A stretch of 64,000 bases of DNA, from assembly GCA_036500965.1 (NCBI GenBank), contig DASYBC010000072.1, positions 29,992 through 93,991 of the forward strand, in the 5' to 3' direction. The first letter of the stretch is position 1. Every line of letters starts with the position of its first letter. This DNA is from AP-15 sp036500965. GTDB taxonomy: Bacteria; Pseudomonadota; Alphaproteobacteria; ATCC43930; CGMCC-115725. Below are positions 1 through 8,881 of the stretch, piece after piece. Below the pieces are notes generated by a model. The model saw only the letters and a list, made by a program, of their open reading frames with translations, ran no database searches and had not been told where the DNA came from. Both the position numbers and the translations under genes were made by a program.

Positions 1-727
1 CGTAATAATCGAGCGATGTGCGCTCGATATCGGCCAGGGCATCGAGATAGCGCGAGCGCTGATCGATGCCGCTGACCGCGCCCCGCGCAAACGGGATCCA
101 ATAGAGGGTGAATGGATTGCCGGTGACCAGCCGGTTCCACGGATCCCCAAACCCCTCGGCGACCTCACCGCCGAGATCGCGCGGGTCGGAGGGCCCGAGC
201 ACCGGCAACACCAGATAAGGCCCCGCGGGAATGCCCCACACGCCAAAGGTGATGCCAAGATCCTGCTCGTGATCGGGGATGCCCCAGCGCCCGGCGACAT
301 CGACGAGACCGGCCATGCCGAGCGTCGAATTGACCACGAAGCGGACGACGGTGTTCTTGGCGCGGCCGAATTCGCCTTGCAGCGCGTCATTGGCAAAGAC
401 CAGCGGCTCGCCGAGATTGTTCAGAAAATCGTGCACCGAGCCGCGCACCGGCCCGGGCAATGCCGCCCGATAGGCCTTGGCGACCGGCACCAGCACGTGG
501 CGGTCGACGACTTGGTTGAACTCAAAAATCTTGCGGTTGGTGTTTTCGAACGGATCATGAAAATCCTCGCCGCCGCTGGCCGTCTGCTGCGGCGACTGGG
601 TGGCGCAGCCCGAGCCAAACAGCGCCAGCAGCAGGAGCGAGCCTGAAACCGCGAGGCGCCGCGAGCGCCCAAGACGCCCCGGGCCGCTCGCAGGTGAAGC
701 CGGAAGGTTGGTTGATCGGGTTCGCAT
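1..727 (-). CDS. mlaA: MlaA (VacJ) family outer-membrane lipoprotein, 3' end outside window
   Basis: MlaA sits in the outer membrane and, with the MlaFEDB/MlaC machinery, moves mislocalised phospholipids back to the inner membrane. The chosen ATG gives an Arg-rich N-terminus, a hydrophobic stretch (SLLLLALFGSGC) and a lipobox cysteine at about residue 42. The family start 'DPFENTNRKIFEFN' follows at about residue 59. The last visible codons read ADIERTSLDYY, the typical end of the conserved MlaA domain, so only a short C-terminal tail and the stop lie outside the window. It is divergent from the methionine regulator. No other mla gene is visible here. Confidence 0.9.
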   Translation of the reverse strand, partial: MRTRSTNLPASPASGPGRLGRSRRLAVSGSLLLLALFGSGCATQSPQQTASGGEDFHDPFENTNRKIFEFNQVVDRHVLVPVAKAYRAALPGPVRGSVHDFLNNLGEPLVFANDALQGEFGRAKNTVVRFVVNSTLGMAGLVDVAGRWGIPDHEQDLGITFGVWGIPAGPYLVLPVLGPSDPRDLGGEVAEGFGDPWNRLVTGNPFTLYWIPFARGAVSGIDQRSRYLDALADIERTSLDYY

Positions 728-842
728 GAGACCGGCGTTTCTCCTTGGACGCGAGATATTTGCGGGAAACCGACGGAACCGGCAAGGGGTCACGGTGCCG
801 CGCGCTCGGCCCGCTCCCATTGTCCGGAGAATTCGCTTGCGG

Positions 843-865
843 ACATAAACATATCTGCATATCTT
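843..865. promoter_or_regulatory. Probable operator for the ArsR-type methionine regulator
   Basis: This lies 33-55 bases before the regulator's ATG in the divergent gap. It holds ACATAAACATATCTGCATATCT: two CATATCT copies eight bases apart inside an imperfect palindrome. It resembles the ACATAAAGATATC-type sites I associate with SahR-like regulators of methionine and S-adenosylhomocysteine metabolism in alphaproteobacteria. That match is from memory. The position suits autoregulation of the regulator-metF-metH block. Confidence 0.5.
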
Positions 866-897
866 GCAGCACGCAAACGAGCGGGAAAACCGGGGCG

Positions 898-1902
898 ATG
901 GATCACCTTCTGGCAGCACTGCGCGCGGCGGCCGAACCGACCCGGCTGCGCCTGCTGGTGCTGTGCGCGCGCGGCGAACTCACCGTCAGCGAGCTGACGC
1001 AGATCCTCGGGCAGAGCCAGCCGCGCGTTTCGCGGCACCTGAAGCTGTTGTGCGAGGCTGGGCTGCTCGACCGTTTCCACGAGGGCAGCTGGGTGTTCTA
1101 CCGCCTGAGCCAAGCAAGCCCGGCGAGCGCCATGGCGCGCCATCTGGTCGAGGCGTGCGGCGAGGGCGATCCGACGATTGTCCTCGACCTGCAGCGGCTG
1201 GCGGCGATCAAGCGCCAGCGCGCCGACCTGGCCAGCGCCTATTTCCGCGAGAACGCGGCGCGGTGGCACCAGATCCGCTCGCTCTATATCGACGAGGCCG
1301 AGGTCGAGGCGGCGCTGATCGAGATCATCGCCGCGGCCGACCCGCGCGATCTGCTCGACATCGGCACCGGGACCGGGCGCATGCTCGAAATTCTGGCGCC
1401 GCGGGTCGAGCATGCTGTCGGCATCGACCAGTCGCGCGAGATGCTCTCGGTGGCGCGGGTCAATCTCGATCGCGCCGGGCTCGAAAATGGGCGGGTTCGG
1501 CGCGGCGACATGTATCAGCTGGCGGTGCCCGACGCCTCCTTCGACGCAGTCGTGGTCCATCAGGTGCTCCACTACGCCGACCGGCCGGCGGCGGTGATCG
1601 CCGAGGCGGCGCGCGTGCTGCGCCCGGGCGGGGTTCTGGTGCTGGTCGATTTCGCGCCGCACGACCTCGAGTTTCTGCGCGACGAGCACGCCCACCGCCG
1701 ACTCGGTTTTGCCGACCCCGAGATCGCCGAATGGTGCCGGGCCGCCGGCCTTGATCCGGGGCCGCCGCGGCCGCTGCCGGGCGACCCGCTGACCGTCGTG
1801 ATCTGGACCGCGCAGCGCCGTGGCGCGACCGCCAATCCGCGGCAATTGGGGAATTTGCGTGAGGCAGCGCCGACGGCGCTGGTTGAAGGGGATTTGCGCT
1901 GA
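898..1902 (+). CDS. ArsR-family regulator fused to a SAM-dependent methyltransferase domain (SahR-like)
   Basis: 334 aa. Residues ~1-95 form an ArsR winged helix (EPTRLRLLVLCARGELTVSE, then a recognition-helix region QSQPRVSRHLKLL). Residues ~145-290 are a class I methyltransferase fold with the SAM loop LDIGTGTGRMLE. The ATG at 898 fits the ArsR start better than the longer in-frame reading, which would run through the operator. It overlaps metF by one base (TGATG), so the two are co-translated. In this family the methyltransferase domain is thought to bind S-adenosylhomocysteine or SAM as the signal. Placement before metF and metH supports control of methionine synthesis. The ligand is inferred. 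Confidence 0.82.
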   Translation: MDHLLAALRAAAEPTRLRLLVLCARGELTVSELTQILGQSQPRVSRHLKLLCEAGLLDRFHEGSWVFYRLSQASPASAMARHLVEACGEGDPTIVLDLQRLAAIKRQRADLASAYFRENAARWHQIRSLYIDEAEVEAALIEIIAAADPRDLLDIGTGTGRMLEILAPRVEHAVGIDQSREMLSVARVNLDRAGLENGRVRRGDMYQLAVPDASFDAVVVHQVLHYADRPAAVIAEAARVLRPGGVLVLVDFAPHDLEFLRDEHAHRRLGFADPEIAEWCRAAGLDPGPPRPLPGDPLTVVIWTAQRRGATANPRQLGNLREAAPTALVEGDLR

Positions 1903-2840
1903 TGAGCGAGCATCCGGGCCGGGGCCAATCGCGCGGCCGGCTCGCGGCCGACCCGGTGGTCGATTTCGACGCCGGTCCGCCGCGCGTCTCGTTCGAGTTC
2001 TTTCCGCCCAAGACCGCGGAGATGGAGGCGCGCCTATGGGAGGTGATCACGCGTCTCGAGCCGTTGGCGCCGCGCTTTGTTTCGGTCACCTACGGCGCCG
2101 GCGGCTCGACTCGCGAGCGCACCCATGCGACGGTCCGCCGCATCCGTCATGAAACCAGGCTCGAGCCGGCGGCGCATCTGACCTGCGTCGCCGCCGCGCG
2201 GGCCGAGATCGATGCTGTCGCCGACGATTACTGGCGAGCCGGGATCCGCCACATCGTGGCGCTGCGCGGCGACCCGCCGGCTGGCGGCCAAGCCTATGTC
2301 CCGCACCCCGAGGGCTATGCCTATGCCGCCGATCTGGTCGCCGGGCTCAAACGGATCGCCGATTTCGAGATCAGCGTCGCCGCCTATCCCGAGACCCACC
2401 CCGAAGCCGCCAGCGCCGAGCGCGATCTCGACAATCTGAAGCGCAAGCTCGACGCCGGCGCCAGCCGGGCGATCACCCAATATTTTTTCGATGTCGACCT
2501 CTATCTGCGGTTTCGCGACCGCACCGCGGCCGCCGGGATCGCGGTGCCGCTCGTGCCGGGCATCCTGCCGGTTACCAATTACGCTCAGGTTAAGAAGTTC
2601 AGTGCAGCATGCGGGGCTTCGATCCCGGCTTGGATGGAGGGCCATTTCGATGGACTCGACGGCGATCCCGACACCCGACGGCTGGTCGCCACCTCGCTCG
2701 CGGCCGAGCAGTGCCGGCGGCTGCACGCCGAGGGGGTGCACGAATTCCACTTTTACACCTTGAACCGCGCCGATCTGATTGTCGCGATCTGTCATCTGCT
2801 TGGCGTGCGCGCGCCCCGGCCGGCTGTGGCGGCGGCGTGA
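1902..2840 (+). CDS. metF: 5,10-methylenetetrahydrofolate reductase
   Basis: 312 aa. It reduces 5,10-methylene-THF to 5-methyl-THF with FAD, supplying the methyl group used by MetH just downstream. Visible family motifs are SFEFFPPKT near residue 30, SVTYGAGGS near 60, the HIVALRGDPP segment near 120 and an ITQYFFD segment near 190. Length is normal for bacterial MetF. Its ATG overlaps the stop of the regulator and metH follows after 76 bases, so the three form one transcription unit. Confidence 0.95.
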   Translation: MSEHPGRGQSRGRLAADPVVDFDAGPPRVSFEFFPPKTAEMEARLWEVITRLEPLAPRFVSVTYGAGGSTRERTHATVRRIRHETRLEPAAHLTCVAAARAEIDAVADDYWRAGIRHIVALRGDPPAGGQAYVPHPEGYAYAADLVAGLKRIADFEISVAAYPETHPEAASAERDLDNLKRKLDAGASRAITQYFFDVDLYLRFRDRTAAAGIAVPLVPGILPVTNYAQVKKFSAACGASIPAWMEGHFDGLDGDPDTRRLVATSLAAEQCRRLHAEGVHEFHFYTLNRADLIVAICHLLGVRAPRPAVAAA

Positions 2841-2861
2841 CACGGAAGCGTTTTGGTTGTC

Positions 2862-2892
2862 CCCCTCTCCCCCGCGACGCGGCGGAGAGGGG
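2862..2892. repeat. Hairpin-forming extragenic palindrome between metF and metH
   Basis: CCCCTCTCC (2862-2870) pairs perfectly with GGAGAGGGG (2884-2892) around a CCCGCGACGCGGC-like centre that can also pair. There is no T-run after it, so it is not a classic intrinsic terminator. It looks like a REP-type genomic palindrome. It ends 24 bases before the metH ATG and could affect metH translation or mRNA stability. Confidence 0.6.
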
Positions 2893-2916
2893 CTTCTCGG
2901 CAGGCTATGTCCGACA

Positions 2917-5900
2917 ATGACTCACTTCCTCGATTACCTCGCCGACCGCGTGGTGCTGTGCGACGGCGCGATGGGGACCCAGGTGCAGGCGCGCAACCTC
3001 GACATCGAGCGCGATTTTTTGGGCCTGGAGAACTGCACCGAGATCGTCTGCGAGAGCCGCCCCGACCTAATCCGCGAAATCCATCGCGGCTATCTTGCGG
3101 CCGGCTGCGACGCGGTGCAGACCAACAGCTTTGGCGGCTCGCCGATCACATTGGGCGAGTTTGGGCTGGCCGACCGCGCGTTCGCGCTTAACTGCTGTGC
3201 CGCCGAGATCGCGCGCGAGGCCGTCGCCGAGTTCGCGCATGACGGGCGCACCCGGTTTGTGCTGGGCTCGGTCGGGCCCGGGACCCGGCTGCCCTCGCTC
3301 GGCCATGTCGGCTATCAGGAGCTTGAGGATGCGCTCGCGATCCAGTGCGCCGGGCTGATCGATGGCGGGGTCGATGCGATCATCATCGAAACCTGCCAGG
3401 ACCCGCTGCAGATCAAGGCGGCGGTCAACGGCGCCAGGCGCGCGCGCGAGGATGCGCACAAAGACACCCCGATCCTGGTCCAGGTCACGATCGAAACCAC
3501 CGGCTCGCTGTTGGTCGGCGCCGACATCGCCGCGGCGGCGACGATCGTCCACGCGCTCGGCGTGCCGATGATCGGGCTCAATTGCGCGACCGGCCCGCGC
3601 GAGATGGCCGAGCACGTCAAGTGGCTCGGCGAGAGCTGGCCGGGATACGTTTCGGTCCAGCCCAATGCCGGGCTGCCCGAGCTGGTCGCCGGCCGCGCCC
3701 AATATCCGCTCGGCGCCGACGAGCTGGCCCAGTGGCTCGAGCGCTTTGTCGTCGAGGACGGGGTCAACATGATCGGCGGCTGCTGCGGCACCGACGTGCC
3801 GCATATCGCCGCTCTCGATGCGATGCTGCGCCGCATCGGCGGCGCCGGTGGCGACGGGCGCCGCCGTCCGGCGCCGCGCCGGCGCAGCCCGGTCTGGGCG
3901 CCGTCGGCCGCCTCGCTCTATGGCCAGGTGCCGCTGCGCCAGGAAAACGCGTGGCTGTCGATCGGCGAGCGCTGCAACGCCAACGGCTCGCGCAAATTCC
4001 GCCGGCTGCAGGATGAGGGCGACTGGGACGGCTGCGTCGAGATCGGACGCGAGCAGGTCAGGGAAGGCTCGCACACGCTCGATCTATGCACCGCTTTTGT
4101 CGGCCGCGACGAGGTCGCCGACATGACCCAGGCGGTGACCCGCATGCGCGGCGCGATCAACGCGCCGCTCGTTATCGACTCGACCGAATACCCGGTGCTC
4201 GAGGCGGCGCTGAAGCTCTACGGCGGCAAGCCGATCATCAACTCGATCAATTTCGAGGATGGCGAGGAAGCCGCCGACAAGCGCTTGCGCCTGGCGCGCC
4301 GCTTTGGCGCCGCGGTCATCGCCTTGACCATCGACGAGACCGGCATGGCGAAAGAGGTCGAGCACAAGGTGGCGGTCGCCCGCCGGCTCCACGATTTCGC
4401 CTGCAACAAGCACGGGCTGCCACCCTCGGACCTGCTGTTCGACCCGCTGACCTTCACGATCTGCACCGGCAACGCCGACGACCGCCGGCTCGGGCTCAAC
4501 ACCTTGGAAGCGATCGAGGCGATCGCCCAGGCGATGCCCGAATGCCAGATCATCCTCGGCCTTTCCAACATTTCGTTCGGGCTGAACCCGGCGGCGCGGC
4601 AGATCCTGAACTCGGTCTTTCTCGATCACGCGCTGCGCCGCGGGCTGACCGGGGCGATCGTGCATTTCTCGCGGATCATGCCGCTGCACAAGATCCCGCC
4701 GGAGGAAGCGCGGATCGCCGAGGACCTGATTTTCGACCGGCGGCATGACGGCTACGACCCGCTGCACGCCTTTATCGGCTTGTTCGAGAACCGCGCCGCC
4801 GAGCAGAGCGAGAAAAAGGCGCGGCCTGAGAAGCTCGAAGACCGGCTCGCTCAGCGCATCGTCGACGGCGACCGCCAGGGTCTCGAAGCCGATCTCGACT
4901 TGGCGATGCTGAACTGGAAGCCGCTCGACATCATCAACAACATCCTGCTCGACGGCATGAAAACCGTCGGCGAATTGTTCGGCGCGGGCAAGATGCAGCT
5001 GCCTTTCGTGCTGCAATCGGCCGAGACGATGAAAACCGCGGTGCGCTTTCTCGAGCCGCACATGGAGCGGCTGGCGGGCCAGGAGAAAGGCACGGTGGTG
5101 CTGGCGACGGTGCGCGGCGACGTGCACGACATCGGCAAGAACCTCGTTGACATCATCCTGACCAACAACGGCTACCGGGTGATCAATCTCGGCATCAAGC
5201 AGCCGATCGGCGCGATTCTCGAAGCTGCGGTCGCGTACAAGGCCGACGCCGTCGGCATGTCGGGTCTGCTGGTCAAGTCAACCGTCGTCATGCGCGAGAA
5301 CCTCGAAGAGATGAGCCGGCAGGGCCTCGACCTGCCGGTCATGCTCGGCGGAGCGGCGCTGACCCGGCGCTATGTCGAGGAGGATTGCGTCAAGGCCTAT
5401 GCCGCAGGCCGCGTCGCCTATGCGCGCGACGCCTTCGACGGGCTCGGGCTGATGGACAAGATCGTCACCGGCAAGTTCGACGCCCATCTGGGCGAGGTGC
5501 GGGCCAGGGGCGAGGGCCGGACGGTCAAGCCGTCGCGCAAGCTCGGGCGCGCCGCCGACCCGCGGCCGATGCGCCCGCTCGATCTCGACGAGATCCGCCT
5601 GCGCCGGGCCGAACTGACCCGCGACGTGCCGGTGCCGCCGCCGCCCTTCTGGGGGGCGCGGACAATCGAGCGGATTTCACCGAAAGCGGTGGTGCCCTAT
5701 CTGAACGAGCGCATGCTCTACCAGTTTCAGTGGGGCTACCGCAAAGACGGCAAGAGCCTCTCGGAATACCGCGAATGGGCGAAAGACGAGCTGCGCCCGA
5801 TATTGCGGCGCATCCTCGACATCGCAATTCGCGACGAAATCCTGATGCCGCAGGCCGCCTATGGCTACTGGCGCTGCGCCGCCGAGGGCAACGACGTCAT

Positions 5901-6423
5901 TCTGTTCGCCGATGACGGCCGGCGCGAAGTCGCCCGCTTCTCGTTCCCGCGCCAGAACCGGCAAGGCGGGCTGTGCATCGCCGATTTCTTTCGCGATGTG
6001 GACGCGGGCGAGCGCGACGTGATCGGTCTGCAGGTGGTGACGATGGGCCGGCGCGCCTCCGAGGCGACGCGCGAATGGTTCGCCCAGAACCGCTACCAGG
6101 ATTACTTGTACTTGCACGGGCTGACCGTCGAGATGGCCGAGGCGCTGGCCGAATACCTGCACCGGCGCATCCGCGGCGAGCTCGGCTTTGCCGCCGAGGA
6201 GGCGCGCGACGCGCAGGCGATGCTGGCTCAGGGCTATCGCGGCAGCCGCTATTCGTTCGGCTATCCGGCCTGTCCCAACCTCGCCGACCAGAAGCAGCTT
6301 CTCGAATTGCTGCGCGCCGAGGCGATCGGCATCACCCTCTCCGAAGAAGACCAGCTCGACCCCGAGCAGTCGACCTCGGCGATCGTCGTCCACCACCCGC
6401 AAGCCAAGTATTTCTCGGTGTGA
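2917..6423 (+). CDS. metH: Cobalamin-dependent methionine synthase, full length
   Basis: 1168 aa. It transfers the methyl group of 5-methyl-THF through methylcobalamin to homocysteine. Domain order: homocysteine/zinc domain (~1-310) with ligands Cys223 (GLNCATGP) and Cys289-Cys290 (GGCCG); pterin-binding barrel (~340-610, IGERCNANGS); B12 cap (~640-720); B12-binding domain with the cobalt ligand His737 in DVHDIGKN; and a SAM-dependent reactivation domain (~890-1168, SEYREWA and YRGSRYSFGYPACP). All four modules are in one chain, unlike split versions in some alphaproteobacteria. The ATG at 2917 begins the conserved homocysteine domain. No cobalamin riboswitch is apparent upstream. Confidence 0.97.
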   Translation: MTHFLDYLADRVVLCDGAMGTQVQARNLDIERDFLGLENCTEIVCESRPDLIREIHRGYLAAGCDAVQTNSFGGSPITLGEFGLADRAFALNCCAAEIAREAVAEFAHDGRTRFVLGSVGPGTRLPSLGHVGYQELEDALAIQCAGLIDGGVDAIIIETCQDPLQIKAAVNGARRAREDAHKDTPILVQVTIETTGSLLVGADIAAAATIVHALGVPMIGLNCATGPREMAEHVKWLGESWPGYVSVQPNAGLPELVAGRAQYPLGADELAQWLERFVVEDGVNMIGGCCGTDVPHIAALDAMLRRIGGAGGDGRRRPAPRRRSPVWAPSAASLYGQVPLRQENAWLSIGERCNANGSRKFRRLQDEGDWDGCVEIGREQVREGSHTLDLCTAFVGRDEVADMTQAVTRMRGAINAPLVIDSTEYPVLEAALKLYGGKPIINSINFEDGEEAADKRLRLARRFGAAVIALTIDETGMAKEVEHKVAVARRLHDFACNKHGLPPSDLLFDPLTFTICTGNADDRRLGLNTLEAIEAIAQAMPECQIILGLSNISFGLNPAARQILNSVFLDHALRRGLTGAIVHFSRIMPLHKIPPEEARIAEDLIFDRRHDGYDPLHAFIGLFENRAAEQSEKKARPEKLEDRLAQRIVDGDRQGLEADLDLAMLNWKPLDIINNILLDGMKTVGELFGAGKMQLPFVLQSAETMKTAVRFLEPHMERLAGQEKGTVVLATVRGDVHDIGKNLVDIILTNNGYRVINLGIKQPIGAILEAAVAYKADAVGMSGLLVKSTVVMRENLEEMSRQGLDLPVMLGGAALTRRYVEEDCVKAYAAGRVAYARDAFDGLGLMDKIVTGKFDAHLGEVRARGEGRTVKPSRKLGRAADPRPMRPLDLDEIRLRRAELTRDVPVPPPPFWGARTIERISPKAVVPYLNERMLYQFQWGYRKDGKSLSEYREWAKDELRPILRRILDIAIRDEILMPQAAYGYWRCAAEGNDVILFADDGRREVARFSFPRQNRQGGLCIADFFRDVDAGERDVIGLQVVTMGRRASEATREWFAQNRYQDYLYLHGLTVEMAEALAEYLHRRIRGELGFAAEEARDAQAMLAQGYRGSRYSFGYPACPNLADQKQLLELLRAEAIGITLSEEDQLDPEQSTSAIVVHHPQAKYFSV

Positions 6424-6493
6424 GGCGGTTGCGCCACGGTGCGCCGGCCGCGGGATACCTGGCCGCGGCTCCGGGAAACCAGCGACCCGGGCT

Positions 6494-6625
6494 AACCTCG
6501 AACCACCACAGGGTCGGCACTATGGCGGCGTCAACGCGCAAGCGCTCGTGAGCGGCAACTGCGCTTGGGTGAACTTCGTCAAACGCCCAGGCGAGGGCGA
6601 TCGATGCGTCAGCCACAAAAGGCAT
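6494..6625 (-). pseudogene. Truncated VapC (PIN-domain) toxin remnant
   Basis: The first ~44 codons read as a normal PIN toxin start (MPFVADASIALAWAFDE, then PTLWWFEV). They carry the first catalytic acid (FVADAS) and an acidic residue in AFDE. After WWFEV the reading turns into an unrelated Pro/Arg-rich shadow that runs into the 3' end of metH, and the remaining ~85 residues of a PIN domain are missing. The ATG overlaps the antitoxin stop by one base (TGATG), the usual vapBC arrangement. The toxin should be inactive. Confidence 0.75.
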
Positions 6626-6870
6626 CAATATTTGTGCCCCTCGTGGCGCAGCGAGAGCAGCTCTTCAATAGAGATATGGCCGACTTCTTTGCCCAATCGC
6701 TTCAAATCGTCGATCGCATCATCGATCTCCCGCCGCCGGTGGGCCTCGGGGACGATCCGCGCGATTGCGCGCCCATGCCGGGTGACGATGATCGTCTCGC
6801 CACGCTCGACCTCGTCGAGCAGGCGGGAAAGATGCGTCTTGGCATCGGAGGCTTGAACTTCGCGCGCCAT
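6625..6870 (-). CDS. VapB/Phd-type antitoxin, now without an intact toxin
   Basis: 81 aa. The start MAREVQASDAKTHLSRLLDE followed by VERGETIIVTRHGRAIARIVP is the Phd/YefM fold that binds DNA and neutralises a partner toxin. The C-terminal ~35 residues are the usual toxin-binding tail. The cognate VapC directly downstream is cut after ~44 codons. The antitoxin frame itself is intact, so it may persist as an orphan repressor or be recently orphaned. Confidence 0.82.
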   Translation of the reverse strand: MAREVQASDAKTHLSRLLDEVERGETIIVTRHGRAIARIVPEAHRRREIDDAIDDLKRLGKEVGHISIEELLSLRHEGHKY

Positions 6871-7038
6871 CGCGATGTCCGATTGGTCGATATGACTAGT
6901 CAACTTAGCCTGACGCCCGGCGACATCAATCTCTCCCGAGCTGGCTTTAGTTTTTGGCCGACCCCGGAACGGCGCAACCCAGCTGAGCCGCGACGAGCAT
7001 GACCGGCGAGCCTGCCGGGTTGCGCCGAGGGCTGCGAT

Positions 7039-7521
7039 ATGCTCCTCTGGGTCGTGTCGCAGCTGTCCAGCTACCCAGGCCGAGGGCCGTTCGCGCGTGC
7101 TGCCCTGATGCTGCTGTTGGCTGTCGCCTCCGGGTGCACCGCGGTGCCGCCGCCGCAAGCGCAAAACCGGTTGATCGGGACCTGGGCCGATCCCGACAAC
7201 GACACGATCACGATTCGCCAAGACACCGTCGTCCAGAACCAGCGCGACGGTCGCAGCATCGCGCTCGGCAGCGGAGCCTGCGACGGCGCCTTCAGCTTTG
7301 CTTACGCCACCTGGAGCCGCAGCGTGCTGACCGGGCTGTTGCCGCGCCAGCCCGGACTCGACAAGAATTTATCCGATATGCTGGTAGCGCCAACCTATCC
7401 CGTTGCCGTGCTGCATTGCGGCCAGGGCGACCAGACCTATGTCCTGCTCAATGATCGGCAGCTGGTAGCGATCTATCGCGACGGCGATGTCGGAGCCATC
7501 GAGCGTCTGGCGCGGCGTTGA
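7039..7521 (+). CDS. Putative lipoprotein of unknown function
   Basis: 160 aa. The N-terminus has basic residues, a hydrophobic run (AALMLLLAVASGC) and a lipobox cysteine at about residue 33, so it should be a lipid-anchored periplasmic protein. The start at 7039 has GAGG about ten bases upstream. An internal ATG at 7108 would still give a short lipoprotein signal. The mature part contains LIGTWADPDNDTITIRQDT, which recalls small beta-barrel or lipocalin-like domains, but I do not recognise a family. It stands before a second lipoprotein gene and a two-component pair in the same direction. Confidence 0.65.
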   Translation: MLLWVVSQLSSYPGRGPFARAALMLLLAVASGCTAVPPPQAQNRLIGTWADPDNDTITIRQDTVVQNQRDGRSIALGSGACDGAFSFAYATWSRSVLTGLLPRQPGLDKNLSDMLVAPTYPVAVLHCGQGDQTYVLLNDRQLVAIYRDGDVGAIERLARR

Positions 7522-7574
7522 TTTGTGTTATATTTAGGGCCCGATTGACAAACGAGAGCTGACGGGAGACAGGG

Positions 7575-8159
7575 GTGACGCGGGCTGGGCGGCGGTTGTT
7601 CTATCCCGCGCTGATCAGCGTCGGGATCGGAATGCTTGCTTCCTGCGCCGAAATCCTGCCACCGCCCCCGCTGCGCACCATCGCGGCTGTGCGCCGGCCG
7701 CCGCCTCCGCCGCCGGCCTCGGTCCCGCGGCGCCGGACCGCGTTTCCGGTGCCGGCCCGCAAGCCTGTCCCGCCATCGCCCGACGAGGGAGCGCCCGCCG
7801 ACACGGCGTCCAGCATGGCGATGGCCGAGCCTGCAGCCCCCGAGCCCGGGCCTGGCGAGGCGGCGCACACCCCGGAGCCCGCGACGGCGCCGCGAACCAG
7901 CCAGCTGGTCGGCCTCGACGAGCCGGCGGCGGCGCAGCTGCTCGGAGCTGCGACCGAACAATCCGCCCAACCCCCAGCCACGGTGTGGCGCTACCGCAAC
8001 GCCACCTGCGAGCTCGACCTGTTCTTTTACCTCGATCTGCGCAGCGGTAAGATGCGGGCGTTGCACTATAAGTTCAAAGGCGACGCCGCCAATCCGGACG
8101 GCCAGCAGGATTGTCTGCGATCTCTGGTCGTCGCCCGTGGGAGCGAGGGCCGATTTTAA
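7575..8159 (+). CDS. Proline-rich putative lipoprotein
   Basis: 194 aa with a GTG start after GGGAGACAGGG. Signal region and lipobox (ISVGIGMLASC, Cys about residue 24) come first. A long Pro/Ala-rich linker (~30-110) follows, then a compact C-terminal domain (~112-185) with two cysteines (ATCELDLFFYLDL and DGQQDCLRSL) that could form a disulfide. The architecture suggests a tethered periplasmic or wall-spanning protein. It ends two bases before the response-regulator ATG, so it is probably co-transcribed with the two-component genes and may be functionally tied to them. Function unknown. Confidence 0.7.
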   Translation: MTRAGRRLFYPALISVGIGMLASCAEILPPPPLRTIAAVRRPPPPPPASVPRRRTAFPVPARKPVPPSPDEGAPADTASSMAMAEPAAPEPGPGEAAHTPEPATAPRTSQLVGLDEPAAAQLLGAATEQSAQPPATVWRYRNATCELDLFFYLDLRSGKMRALHYKFKGDAANPDGQQDCLRSLVVARGSEGRF

Positions 8160-8161
8160 CG

Positions 8162-8881
8162 ATGCCGCACCTGCTTCTCGTCGATGACGACGATCTGTTC
8201 CGTGAATCGCTCGGCCTCAACCTGATCGATGAGGGCTACGAGGTCACCCCTTTCGACAATGGCCGCGACGCGCTGGCCTATCTCGAGCAGGGCGGCGGCG
8301 CCGACGCGATGCTGCTCGACTGGCGCATGCCGCAGCTGACCGGCATCGAGGTGCTGCGCCGCATGCGCGGGCGCGGGATCGCCATTCCGGTGATCTTTCT
8401 GACCGCGCTGTCCGACGACATCTACGAAGAGGCGGCGCTCGCCGGCGGTGCGGTCGATTTCATCGACAAGGCGCGCCGCCTGCCGATCCTGGTCAAGCGC
8501 CTACAGCTGATCACCGAAGGCGCTCGACCGGCCGCCGAATTCGAGCCGCCGCGTCCGGACGCGCTGCGGCTCGGGCCGCTGGAGCTGCGCTTTGACACCA
8601 ACCGCGCGCAGTGGGCGGGCCGCATTGTCGAGCTGACCCTGACCGAGTTCAGGATCCTGGCGCTCCTCGCCGAGAACGCTGGCCATGACGTTGGCTATCG
8701 CGACATCTATGATCTCGTTCACGGCAAGGACTTCGTCGCCGGTCACGGGGCAGAGGGGTACCGTGCCAATGTCCGTACCTTCATCAAGCGTATCCGCAAG
8801 AAGTTCCGCGACTGTGACCCCGATTTCGACCTCATCCATAATTACGCCGGTTTTGGATACCGCTGGACCGCGCAGAAATAG
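8162..8881 (+). CDS. OmpR/ChvI-like response regulator
   Basis: 239 aa. The receiver (1-~115) has the acidic pocket LLLVDDDD and phospho-acceptor Asp53 (MLLDWRMP). The switch Thr/Ser is in FLTALSDD. The conserved Lys is in VDFIDKARR rather than the usual K-P pair. A winged-helix output domain of the trans_reg_C type (~140-235) has ELTLTEFRILALLAENAG and ends HNYAGFGYRW. The kinase gene overlaps its 3' end, so they are a pair. It is closest in layout to ChvI/ExoS-type envelope-stress regulators. Targets are unknown. Confidence 0.85.
   Translation: MPHLLLVDDDDLFRESLGLNLIDEGYEVTPFDNGRDALAYLEQGGGADAMLLDWRMPQLTGIEVLRRMRGRGIAIPVIFLTALSDDIYEEAALAGGAVDFIDKARRLPILVKRLQLITEGARPAAEFEPPRPDALRLGPLELRFDTNRAQWAGRIVELTLTEFRILALLAENAGHDVGYRDIYDLVHGKDFVAGHGAEGYRANVRTFIKRIRKKFRDCDPDFDLIHNYAGFGYRWTAQK

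Noticed and set aside
790..1845. Long minus-strand open frame (351 codons) opposite the ArsR-methyltransferase gene
   Set aside because: Arg/Gly/His-rich shadow of a high-GC gene; no family motif, and the plus-strand frame is clearly functional.
2862..2892. Intrinsic terminator between metF and metH
   Set aside because: A strong hairpin but no T-run after it, and the genes are functionally linked.
2841..2916. Cobalamin riboswitch before metH
   Set aside because: The gap is only 76 bases and holds a REP-type hairpin; no room for, and no sign of, a B12 box.
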